Origin: CAZBBB01 sp964490005
GTDB lineage: Bacteria; Planctomycetota; B15-G4
NCBI GenBank assembly: GCA_964490005.1
Contig: CAZBBB010000005.1
Span: 1 to 64,000 of the forward strand
DNA length: 64,000 nucleotides
Direction: 5' to 3'
The stretch's first letter is position 1, and every line of letters starts with the position of its first letter. Below, in pieces: positions 28,636 through 36,396 of the stretch. A program made the translations under genes and the position numbers. The notes under the pieces were generated by a model that saw only the letters and a list, made by a program, of their open reading frames with translations, had not been told where the DNA came from and did not search any database.

Positions 28636-29649
28636 ATGAACAACACGATTGCACGACGACACCATCCCGCGCGGCGCGGCGAGTCCGGCTGGGTCCTGGC
28701 GGCTTCGCTCATCCTGGCCACGCTGGCCGGAGCCGTGACCGTGACCTACGCGCGCCACGCCGTTCTCGCGAAGAAGAGCCTCGAGTTCGCCAAGGGAGCC
28801 AGCGAGGTGGAAGAGGCGACCCGCTCGGGTCTCCAGCGCGTGCGCGAGCGCATGCGCGACGGGGATCTTCCGGGCACGACCGCGACGGGCACGCACGACT
28901 ACGCGGTCACGCCGACGGGCGAGGAGGTCACCGGCGAGCGCGTCGTGGTGGCCCATGACGAGCGCGAGATCCGCGTGCGTGCGCGCGCTGCCGCCGGCGG
29001 CTCGACGGATGACGAGGCGCAGCTCAGGGCGCGTTCCCGCGTCGTGCCCGGCAGCGGGGATGTGGGCGAGCGCACGCGGCTCAAGTGCGAGACCGGCACG
29101 CCCCTGCTGCTGGCCGGAAACCTGCAGATCATCAGCGGCGACGTGGCCTTCCAGGGCGTCGAGATGGCCGGCCTCTTCCTGCTCGAAGCCGGAGCGCATC
29201 TGACCCTGCAGGACGTCATCCTGCGAGGGACGATCGTGACGCGTGCCGGCCTGTGCAAGTCGCAGGCTCCGGCCGTCGGTTCCAATCGGCCTCGGGTGAC
29301 GGTCTACGGAGGCCTGCGGCTGTTGGCCGGGACCGAGCTGCCCGAAGTCGCCATGGCCGCACCCGACCTGCGATTCGAGGCGGACGAGTCCTCGCGGCTC
29401 GAGATCCGCGGCTACAGCGTCGTCGACGAGTTCGACGTCAAGGGCCGCGGGAGCGTCCGCGGCATGGTCACGACCTGCTCGAAGGAGCTGATCGGATCGA
29501 ATGTGCGACGCCCCGGTCACGGGCGCGCGCCGCAGGAGTGGCCCGACTCGATCGACGCAGGCGCCGAGCGCGTGACCTACATCGGCTTCCCGCGCGATCC
29601 GGTGCCCGAGGCGACCCTCGACGTCATGGCCAGCGCGGAGATCGACTGA
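28636..29649 (+). CDS. PilX-like membrane-anchored protein with beta-helix-like domain
   Basis: The 337-residue protein has a basic N-terminus and one membrane helix (GWVLAASLILATLAGAVTV, residues 18-36) followed by YARHAV. From about residue 155 it is repetitive and beta-rich (IISGDVAFQGVEM, LTLQDVILRGTIV, LRLLAGTELPEV), like a bactofilin or parallel beta-helix. It is a paralogue of the gene at 60300-61253, which shares YARH after the helix and the beta repeats. No classic Glu+5 prepilin motif is present, as in PilX/GspK-like parts. An ATG at 28585, overlapping the upstream stop (TGATG), is an alternative start. Confidence 0.7.
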   Translation: MNNTIARRHHPARRGESGWVLAASLILATLAGAVTVTYARHAVLAKKSLEFAKGASEVEEATRSGLQRVRERMRDGDLPGTTATGTHDYAVTPTGEEVTGERVVVAHDEREIRVRARAAAGGSTDDEAQLRARSRVVPGSGDVGERTRLKCETGTPLLLAGNLQIISGDVAFQGVEMAGLFLLEAGAHLTLQDVILRGTIVTRAGLCKSQAPAVGSNRPRVTVYGGLRLLAGTELPEVAMAAPDLRFEADESSRLEIRGYSVVDEFDVKGRGSVRGMVTTCSKELIGSNVRRPGHGRAPQEWPDSIDAGAERVTYIGFPRDPVPEATLDVMASAEID

Positions 29650-29654
29650 CCGTC

Positions 29655-30140
29655 ATGAGGCACCCACGCGGATTCACGCTCGTCGAACTGCTCGTCGTCG
29701 TCGCGGTTCTCGTCCTGCTCGCCGGCATCGTGCTGCCGACCGCGACGGTCGGCGACGATCGCCGTCTCGACACGGCGCAACTCGCGATCCAGGACGCCCT
29801 CGATCACGCGCGCTCCCGCGCCTACCACGAGGGGGTCCCGTACGGCGTCCGGTTCAACACTTCCGGGCAGTGGTTCGCCGTCGTGAACGAGGTCGGCGTG
29901 CCCGTCGACGACCCCCTGAGCCATTCCGACTACCTGGTGCGGATGAAGGATCCGGGCCAGCCGCAGGGGGTCACGTTGACCTATGCGCAATTCGGCATCA
30001 GGCCGCTGGCGGCCTTTGACGAAAAGGGGGTGCTGCAGCAGGGCGGGCAGATCCGCCTGACCTGCGGCAGCTCAGAGCGCTGGCTGGCACTCAACACGGC
30101 TTCGCCCGCGCTCTACGAGATTCCGGTCGTCACCCCGTAG
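29655..30140 (+). CDS. pseudopilin, GspH/FimT-like
   Basis: The 161-residue protein has a textbook prepilin signal, MRHPRG followed by FTLVELLVVVAVLVLL, with cleavage after Gly6 and Glu at +5. The soluble part is beta-rich as in GspH/FimT, a minor pseudopilin at the tip of the pseudopilus. It is a paralogue of the gene at 59155-59673; both have (V/A)xDPLxxSxYxV near the middle followed by a Phe-Gly strand. It starts five bases after the PilX-like stop. It needs a prepilin peptidase, which is not in the window. Confidence 0.88.
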   Translation: MRHPRGFTLVELLVVVAVLVLLAGIVLPTATVGDDRRLDTAQLAIQDALDHARSRAYHEGVPYGVRFNTSGQWFAVVNEVGVPVDDPLSHSDYLVRMKDPGQPQGVTLTYAQFGIRPLAAFDEKGVLQQGGQIRLTCGSSERWLALNTASPALYEIPVVTP

Positions 30141-30170
30141 TCCGTTCCAGCGCAGCCCAGGAGGAGCACC

Positions 30171-31535
30171 GTGAAGCGACACAAGGCCGGGCCCATTGGC
30201 CTCGTCATCGGCGACGAGACGATCCGTGCCGCCCAGGAACTCGACGGCAGACTGATCGAGGCGTCCGTCGAGATCGGCGAGAACCTCAAGAAGGCGCTGC
30301 GCCAGGTCATGGCCGCGGTGCCGTTCGTCGGGCGCGACGTCGTCGTCGGCATCGAAGGCCGCGCGCTGCTGATCGAGTCGTTCGTCCTGCCGCCCTCGAG
30401 CGCGAAGGACGCGCGCAAGTACTGCACCGACCGGCTCAAGGGCGACCCGCTGTTCGACAGCGAGAAGGCCGTGCTCGGCGTCGCGGTCGAGGCGGCCGTC
30501 TCGACGGAGGGCGGCAACGCCCTCGCGATCATGGTCGCGCTGAACCGCGAACGTCTCGGCGAACTCATGAAGGCTTGTCGCGACGCGGAGCTCGTCGTCC
30601 AGGCCGTCGAGGCCGCCGCGCCGGCGTCGTGGCGCGCCTGGCCGTCGCAGGGCCTCGAAGTACGCCTCGTGCGCTCCTCGGGGCAGGACGCGATCCTGGC
30701 GGGCCGCGACGGCAAGCTGCTCTTCTGTCGCATCGTCGACGCGCCGGTCGAGGGGAGCGACCTCAAGGCCACGCTTTCGCGCGCCGCCTCCTTGGCCGGC
30801 GGCGAGGCCTTCGAGTCGCTCAAGGCCTGCGGTCTCGACGAGGCGGAACGCGAGGCCCTCGCGTCCGCGATCGACCTGCGCGTCGAGGCGCCGCCGACGC
30901 CCGTCGCGGACGCCTCGGCCTCGGGACTCGCGAGGCCCGGTCCCGTACTCGCCGACTTCACGCCCCCCGAGGAGCGGGTGCTGCGCCAGAAGCGCCACGT
31001 GCGCAAGGTCAGCGTCGCGATGGCCGCCGCGTGCGGCGTGCTCGTGCTGGTCACGGGCCTGCTCGGCACGCATGAGCTGACGAGCCTCAAGGACGAGCGC
31101 ACGGCGCTCGACCAGCGCAAGCAGAACATTCTGGCCGACAAGACCCAGCTCGAGCAGGTCAATGCGCTGCTCGCCCGCGAGGAGGGCAACGAGAGCGTCA
31201 TCCTCCAGGCGCGACCGGGCCACCGGATGTCCTCGCTGCTGGCCCTCGTCACGGTGAAGGCCGGCGACGGCGTCTCGTTCGAGACGATGAAGATCGACGA
31301 CGTCGAGCTGGCCGCGGAGAGCGGCGAGGACGCCGCCGCGCCGCGCCGGCGGGCGCTCGACATGCGACTCAACGGCCTGGCGCGCAGCGCCCTGGCCGTC
31401 CGTCAGTTCGCCGACGCGCTCCTCGCGTCGGGAGCGTTCGCCGACGTGCGCGTCGAGGCGAGCGAACGCGTTCTCCTCGGGGTGGGCGCCGAGGGTGAGC
31501 GCTTCCGGATCTTCGCCCGGGCGGAGACCCACTGA
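30171..31535 (+). CDS. GspL-like protein (fused PilM and PilN regions)
   Basis: The 454-residue protein joins a cytoplasmic actin-like region (residues 1-240, beginning IGLVIGDETIRAAQE) to one membrane helix (SVAMAAACGVLVLVTGLLG near 280-300), a short coiled coil (LKDERTALDQRKQNI) and a periplasmic ferredoxin-like domain. That equals PilM plus PilN of type IV pili in one chain, or GspL of type II secretion. It should link the cytoplasmic ATPase to the periplasmic ring. The GTG start has a strong ribosome site AGGAGG eight bases upstream. Assignment is by architecture and neighbours. Confidence 0.75.
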   Translation: MKRHKAGPIGLVIGDETIRAAQELDGRLIEASVEIGENLKKALRQVMAAVPFVGRDVVVGIEGRALLIESFVLPPSSAKDARKYCTDRLKGDPLFDSEKAVLGVAVEAAVSTEGGNALAIMVALNRERLGELMKACRDAELVVQAVEAAAPASWRAWPSQGLEVRLVRSSGQDAILAGRDGKLLFCRIVDAPVEGSDLKATLSRAASLAGGEAFESLKACGLDEAEREALASAIDLRVEAPPTPVADASASGLARPGPVLADFTPPEERVLRQKRHVRKVSVAMAAACGVLVLVTGLLGTHELTSLKDERTALDQRKQNILADKTQLEQVNALLAREEGNESVILQARPGHRMSSLLALVTVKAGDGVSFETMKIDDVELAAESGEDAAAPRRRALDMRLNGLARSALAVRQFADALLASGAFADVRVEASERVLLGVGAEGERFRIFARAETH

Positions 31536-32053
31536 TGAAGCCTGCTGCCAAGATCTCGATGACCGCGGTGGCGCTGCTGATGGCCTCCGCCGGCGTGCTC
31601 TATCCCCTGCACGGCTCGATCTCCGAGGCCGGCGGCACGGTCGCCTCGCTCTCGTCCGAGATCGAGCGCGACGCGAACCTGCACGAGATGCTCACGGCGG
31701 CGCGCGAGCGCCTGGCCGCCGTGCAGGAGCGCCTGCGCAACACGTCCACGCGCCTGTGCCGCAACACGCCGGAAGCGGAGCACGAGTTCGAGACGAGCAT
31801 CCTCGAACTCGTCGACCTGACCGGGTTGCAGAGCGTGCGCATGGACCGCCGCCCTGAAGCGCAGATCGGCAAGCACTCCGGAATGCTGATCGACCTCGTC
31901 GTCGATGGCGACGGCCTGCAGCTGTTCGACTTCCTGCGCCAGCTCGAGGACAAGCCGCTGGTGACGCGCGTGCTCATGTTGAGCGTCGAGCCCGGCCAGG
32001 ACACGCGTCGCGTGACGATCCAGGTGGCCGTGATGAAGGAGCAGAAGTCGTGA
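31535..32053 (+). CDS. PilO/GspM-like inner-membrane protein
   Basis: The 172-residue protein has one N-terminal membrane helix (MTAVALLMASAGVLYPL), a coiled-coil stretch (ASLSSEIERDANLHEM through QERLRNT) and a small periplasmic alpha/beta domain. That is the PilO/GspM plan, which pairs with PilN/GspL in the inner-membrane platform. It follows the GspL-like gene with a 1-base TGATG overlap. Sequence identity in this family is always low, so position carries much of the call. Confidence 0.75.
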   Translation: MKPAAKISMTAVALLMASAGVLYPLHGSISEAGGTVASLSSEIERDANLHEMLTAARERLAAVQERLRNTSTRLCRNTPEAEHEFETSILELVDLTGLQSVRMDRRPEAQIGKHSGMLIDLVVDGDGLQLFDFLRQLEDKPLVTRVLMLSVEPGQDTRRVTIQVAVMKEQKS

Positions 32054-32625
32054 ACCCTCCCGCCCGCAAGCCCGTCGCCCCGCCCTCGCCCGCGAAGCAG
32101 AAGCGCCAGCTCGTGCTGCTCTCGGCGCTGAGCGTCGTCTTCGTCGGCATCCTCTACGTCCAGTTCACGGGTTCGGAGGAGGTCTACGAGCTGGCCGCCC
32201 TGACCGACGTGTCGCTGACGGCGGAGTTCTCGTCGCCCGAGGTCGCCTCGTCGGACGCCCCCGTGCCGGCCGCGACCGCGCCCGGCGCGCTGGACAACCC
32301 CGTCCTGTACGTGCCGTTCGCCCAGGACACGCTGCCGCGCAACCCGTTCCAGAACTTCTGGGCGGCCCCCGGCGAGAACCGCGTCATCGGCAGCGAGCTG
32401 CCGCCGCCGGCCGTGACGCTGCAGCTCACGATGCCGTCGAGCGCCCGCCCGGTCGCCGTGATCGACGGGGTGGTCCACTTCATCGGCGATGCCGTCGAGG
32501 GCTGGACGATCGCCGAGATCCGCGAACGGTCCGTCCTGCTGCGCTCCGACTCCAACGCGACGGTCGTGCTCAGCATGCCGACGCTGCCCGTCGGTCGCAG
32601 CCTGCCGGCCCCCGGATCGAACTGA
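32050..32625 (+). CDS. PilP/GspC-like periplasmic coupling protein
   Basis: The 191-residue protein has a basic N-terminus, one membrane helix (LVLLSALSVVFVGILYVQF), a long Ala/Pro/Ser-rich linker and a small C-terminal beta domain (AVIDGVVHFIGDAVEGWTI then LLRSDSNATVVL). That matches the homology region of PilP/GspC, which docks on the secretin's N domains. The element DTLPRNPFQNFW before the domain is also typical. It starts at a GTG overlapping the previous stop and is followed by the secretin. Confidence 0.75.
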   Translation: MNPPARKPVAPPSPAKQKRQLVLLSALSVVFVGILYVQFTGSEEVYELAALTDVSLTAEFSSPEVASSDAPVPAATAPGALDNPVLYVPFAQDTLPRNPFQNFWAAPGENRVIGSELPPPAVTLQLTMPSSARPVAVIDGVVHFIGDAVEGWTIAEIRERSVLLRSDSNATVVLSMPTLPVGRSLPAPGSN

Positions 32626-32644
32626 CCCCCGCTCCTTTCGTCCC

Positions 32645-32673
32645 TCAAGCCTTCGAAGGCCGGCCGCCGATAG
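32645..32673 (+). promoter_or_regulatory. FliA/WhiG-type promoter element before the secretin
   Basis: TCAAG at 32645 is followed by GCCGATAG at 32666-32673, with 17 bases between TCAA and GCCGATAG. Of the eight copies this has the best match to the sigma-28 -10 consensus GCCGATAA. It starts 35 bases before the end of the 82-base gap, so a transcript would have a leader of about 28 bases. Confidence 0.65.
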
Positions 32674-32707
32674 GCGTTGCCGTCCTGCACCTCCAGGATC
32701 TCCGCCG

Positions 32708-34387
32708 ATGAACCGTGCCCTGACGACGACCTTCGCGCTCCTGCTCGCGACGACCCCGCTGCTCGCGCAGCCCGCCGCTCCCGAGGCCGTCCCGGCCCAG
32801 GCCGGCGGACTGATCACGTTGAACGTCCAGCAGACGCCGCTGGGCAGCGTGCTCGAATCGATCGCCGTGTCGCAGCGCGTGAACATCGTCGCCAACGTCG
32901 ACACGGCCGTTCCGGTGACCGCCAACTTCTGGGACGCGACGCTCGAGCAGGCCCTGGACTGGGTGCTCACGCCGCTCGGCCTCTCGTGGGTCTACGACGG
33001 CCAGGTGTACACCGTCATGGCGGCGGCGGACGCCGCGACGCTGCAGGCGCCGCTGGTCCACCACGTCTTCCGCCCGAACTACATCAGCGCGGCGGAACTC
33101 GAGCGCTTCCTGACGCAGTTCCTCTCGCCGCGCGGGCGCATCGTGATGAGCGACGCGCCGGGCGCGGGCATTCCGTCCACCGGCGACGAGGCCGGCGGCA
33201 TGACGTCCACGCTGCCCGAGACGCTGGTCGTGATCGACACGCAGGACACGATCGAGCGCATGGCGGGCGTCGTCGGGGAACTCGACGAGCAGCCGCGCCA
33301 GGTCCTCGTCGAGGCCACGATCCTCGAGGTGCGCCTCGACGAGTCGAGTCGCTTCGGGGTGGACTTCGCGCTGCTGGACGGCGCGGGCCTGAGCTCCTTC
33401 GAGAGCCTCGCCGCGCCCGGCTCGGTCTACTCCGCGCCGACGCTCGCGGCGCCGGGCGATCCGATCGGCGGCCTGACGTCGCCGACCTCCGGCGCCCCGT
33501 TCCTCACGCCGTCCGGCACGACCTCGATCGGCCAGTCCGGCTTCTCGGAGGGCCCGGGCAGCACGGGCATGCGCATCGGCTACGTGGGCGACAACGCCGC
33601 GATCTTCATCGATGCCCTGCAGACGGTGGCCGACACCAACGTGCTGGCGAACACCAAGGTGCTCGCGCTCAACAAGATGCGCGGCGAGCTGATCATCGGC
33701 GGCCGGCTGGGCTACTTCGGCGGCACGACCGTCAGCGACGGCATCAGCCAGCAGACCGTCGAGTTCCTGGAGATCGGCACGCAACTGCGCTTCCGGCCCT
33801 ACATCGGCAACGACGGCTACGTGCGCCTCGAGATCCATCCGCAGCGCAGCAGCGGCGTCGTGGACCCGGTGACGGGCCTGCCGGCCGAGTCGACCTCCGA
33901 AGTCACGACGAACGTCATGGTGCGCGACGGCGAGACCGTCGTGATCGGCGGCCTGATCGAGACCCGCGACGTCAACTCCACGTCCCGCGTGCCGTTCCTC
34001 GGCTACCTGCCGCTCGTGGGCTGGCTGTTCTCGAGCGAGAACATCGAGGTCGAGCGGACCGAGATCGTCGTGCTCCTCACGCCGCGCATCCTCGAGAACG
34101 GGGCGCGCTCCGAGCCGGGCGAACGGCTGCTCGCCGACCACGAGGTGGGTACGCAGGCCTTCCGCCGGAACTACGGCGACCTGGCGCGCGTCGAGCACGC
34201 GCGCCGCGTCCTGGACGAAGCCCGGGCCGCGATGGAGGCCGGGCGCCTGAGCGAGGCGCGCGCTCTCGGCGACCGCAGCCTGCTGCTCGACCCGCTGGCC
34301 GACGGCGCGCTCGCGTTCTCCGCTGAACTCGACGCCCGCATCGCGGGCCAGACGGCGGACGGTGTCAACTCCGGTTTGGATGGATAG
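32708..34387 (+). CDS. secretin, PilQ/GspD family
   Basis: The 559-residue protein forms the outer-membrane ring of the machine. A Sec signal (TTTFALLLATTPLLAQ) is followed by an STN/N0-like domain (LITLNVQQTPLGSVLESIAV), an N1 domain (HHVFRPNYISAAELERFL) and the secretin core. The core includes RQVLVEATILEVRLDESS, VADTNVLANTKVLALN, VMVRDGETVVIGGLIE and RVPFLGYLPLVGWLF, ending EIVVLLTPRIL. The last 70 residues are helical and TPR-like (EARAAMEAGRLSEARAL). An N0 domain of this kind is commoner in PilQ. No pilotin gene is seen. Confidence 0.93.
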   Translation: MNRALTTTFALLLATTPLLAQPAAPEAVPAQAGGLITLNVQQTPLGSVLESIAVSQRVNIVANVDTAVPVTANFWDATLEQALDWVLTPLGLSWVYDGQVYTVMAAADAATLQAPLVHHVFRPNYISAAELERFLTQFLSPRGRIVMSDAPGAGIPSTGDEAGGMTSTLPETLVVIDTQDTIERMAGVVGELDEQPRQVLVEATILEVRLDESSRFGVDFALLDGAGLSSFESLAAPGSVYSAPTLAAPGDPIGGLTSPTSGAPFLTPSGTTSIGQSGFSEGPGSTGMRIGYVGDNAAIFIDALQTVADTNVLANTKVLALNKMRGELIIGGRLGYFGGTTVSDGISQQTVEFLEIGTQLRFRPYIGNDGYVRLEIHPQRSSGVVDPVTGLPAESTSEVTTNVMVRDGETVVIGGLIETRDVNSTSRVPFLGYLPLVGWLFSSENIEVERTEIVVLLTPRILENGARSEPGERLLADHEVGTQAFRRNYGDLARVEHARRVLDEARAAMEAGRLSEARALGDRSLLLDPLADGALAFSAELDARIAGQTADGVNSGLDG

Positions 34388-34396
34388 GGACATCCC

Positions 34397-34723
34397 ATGA
34401 TCCAGAGGGTGGAGGCGGGACGAGACCTGAGCCAGGGCGCGATGGCGGACCTCGGCGCGACCCTGTCCGAGCAGATTGGACGCGGCGTGACGGCGATCCA
34501 GATGAATGCCTCGCGCGTGCTCGAATTCGACAGCATGGCCCTCGAGGCCCTCGTCGAGTTCGACCAGCTGGCCAAGTCGCGCGGACTCATGTTCATGCTG
34601 GCGAATCCGTCCGACCTGCTCATGCAGGCGCTGGAGATCACCGGCCTCGCCGACCGGCTCGAGATCGAGCGCGATGCGGCCGAGACGGTCGCGGGCGCCC
34701 CCGGCGCCGAGGGAGCGGTCTGA
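34397..34723 (+). CDS. STAS-domain protein inside the secretion operon
   Basis: The 108-residue protein looks like a stand-alone STAS domain of the SpoIIAA anti-sigma-antagonist type: a short strand, an Asp-Ser loop (LEFDSMALEALVEF, where family members carry the phosphorylated Ser) and a second strand with helix (LMFMLANPSDLLMQALEITGL). Such proteins bind anti-sigma factors or act as partner-switch modules. It sits between secretin and ATPase with no gap: 9 bases after one stop and a 1-base overlap with the next start. No kinase partner is in the window. It may instead be a structural adaptor. Confidence 0.7.
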   Translation: MIQRVEAGRDLSQGAMADLGATLSEQIGRGVTAIQMNASRVLEFDSMALEALVEFDQLAKSRGLMFMLANPSDLLMQALEITGLADRLEIERDAAETVAGAPGAEGAV

Positions 34724-36396
34724 TGCCGATCGTGGGCCTGGAACTCCGCACCCTCGCCGACACGCTCCGGCGCGAGTCGCTCGTGCCGCCCGAGGATCTC
34801 GAGCGCGGCATCAAGTCGCCGCCGGTACCCGCCAACGAGCGGCTCGACGACCGGCTCGTCCGGCTCGGCATCGCCGACGACGAGACGCTCATGCGCGCCC
34901 TCGCCGCCCAGAACGGGCTGCGCTACGTGCGCCTCACGCCCGGCCTCGGCGACCCGGCGCTCGGCAGCCTGCTCGACAAGGACTGGTCGCGCAGCCACGG
35001 CGTGTTGCCGCTCTACCGCATCCACGGCGAGCTGACGGTCGCGGTGGCCGACCCGACCGACGTCTTCACGCTCGACGCGCTGCGACGCCTGACGAACCTG
35101 AAGTTGCGTCTGGTCGTGGCGCACCCCGAGGCGATCGCGCGCGGTTCGTCGGCCGCGCCCGCCGGCCAGGACGGCTTCGCCATCGACGACATCATCGAGG
35201 GCATGGGCGAGCAGGACATCCAGGTCGTCGAGGAGGCCAGCGAGGACGTCGACAACATCGAGCAGGTGGCCGGCCTCTCGCCGGTCGTGCGGCTCGTCAA
35301 CATCATCATCGCCAAGGCCATTCGCGAAGGCGCGTCCGACATCCACATCGAGCCCGGCGAGAACATCCTGCGCGTGCGCTACCGCATCGACGGCATGCTG
35401 CGCGAGTCGCTGCGCCCGCCGTGGAAGATGACGCCGGCGCTGGTCTCGCGCGTCAAGATCATGAGCGGCCTCGACATCGCCGAGCGGCGCGCGCCTCAGG
35501 ACGGGCGCATGCAGGTGATGCTCGACGGCCGCGCCGTCGACCTGCGTGTCTCGACGCTGCCGACGTACTTCGGCGAGAAGGTCGTGATCCGCATCCTCGA
35601 CCGCACCGCGATGAAGGGCGACCTGACCTGCCTGGGCCTCTCGCCGCGCATCCTCAAGGGGCTCGACGAGCTGGTGAAGCGGCCCAAGACGACCACGCTG
35701 TACTCGTGCCTCGCGACGATCAACTCGGTCGACGTGAACATCTGCACGGTCGAGAACCCGACCGAGTACAGCCTGGCCATGGTGAACCAGGTGCAGGTCA
35801 ACGAGCGCGCCAACCTGACGTTCGCGGCCGCCCTGCGCTCGCTGCTGCGGCAGGACCCCGACATCATCATGGTCGGCGAGATCCGCGACCACGAGACGGC
35901 GCAGATCGCGATCGAGGCGGCGCTCACGGGCCACCTCGTCTTCTCGACGCTGCACACGAACGACGCCATCGCCGCCGTGCCCCGTCTCGTGAACATGGGG
36001 ATCGAGGGCTACCTGCTCTCGGCCGCGATGAACGGCGTGCTGGCGCAGCGCCTGGTGCGCAAGATCTGCAAGTCCTGCAAGGTCTCGGTCAAGCCCGACG
36101 AGCGCCTGCGGGCGCTGTTCGGGGCCTACGGCATCGAGGTGCGGGACACGGCGCGCGGCGAGGGCTGCGCGCACTGCGGGCAGACGGGCTATTCGGGCCG
36201 CGCCGGCATCTACGAGCTGTTCGTCATCGACGACAAGCTGCGCGACATCATCAGCAAGGACCCGTCGCTCTCCGCGCTGCGGCGCGAGGCGCGCAGCCAG
36301 GGCCATCTCGATCTCGCGCATGACGGCATGTGCAAGGTCGCCGAGGGCCTCACGACCCTCGAAGAAGTCTCCCGCGTCGCGGAAATCCACTCATGA
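34723..36396 (+). CDS. gspE: GspE/PilB-like assembly ATPase lacking the Walker A P-loop
   Basis: The 557-residue protein has the N-terminal GspE domain (residues 1-150) and the PAS-like and ATPase lobes typical of type II secretion/pilus motors. Seen are GASDIHIEPGE, the RAPQDGRM arginine segment, Walker B DPDIIMVGEIRD, the His box LTGHLVFSTLHTND and a Cys4 zinc site (CKSC, CAHC). The P-loop is missing: where relatives have [12 protein letters not shown] this protein reads KRPKTTTLY (Lys322). About 13 residues are lost in frame, with only KTTTLY remaining. The Asp of the usual EDPxEY is Asn (ENPTEY). ATP hydrolysis should be impaired unless the sequence is wrong. It overlaps the GspF start by 4 bases. 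Confidence 0.88.
   Translation: MPIVGLELRTLADTLRRESLVPPEDLERGIKSPPVPANERLDDRLVRLGIADDETLMRALAAQNGLRYVRLTPGLGDPALGSLLDKDWSRSHGVLPLYRIHGELTVAVADPTDVFTLDALRRLTNLKLRLVVAHPEAIARGSSAAPAGQDGFAIDDIIEGMGEQDIQVVEEASEDVDNIEQVAGLSPVVRLVNIIIAKAIREGASDIHIEPGENILRVRYRIDGMLRESLRPPWKMTPALVSRVKIMSGLDIAERRAPQDGRMQVMLDGRAVDLRVSTLPTYFGEKVVIRILDRTAMKGDLTCLGLSPRILKGLDELVKRPKTTTLYSCLATINSVDVNICTVENPTEYSLAMVNQVQVNERANLTFAAALRSLLRQDPDIIMVGEIRDHETAQIAIEAALTGHLVFSTLHTNDAIAAVPRLVNMGIEGYLLSAAMNGVLAQRLVRKICKSCKVSVKPDERLRALFGAYGIEVRDTARGEGCAHCGQTGYSGRAGIYELFVIDDKLRDIISKDPSLSALRREARSQGHLDLAHDGMCKVAEGLTTLEEVSRVAEIHS

Noticed and set aside
30171..36396. CRISPR, phage, transposase or integrase genes
   Set aside because: None seen here or elsewhere in the window; no direct-repeat arrays, terminal inverted repeats or target duplications.
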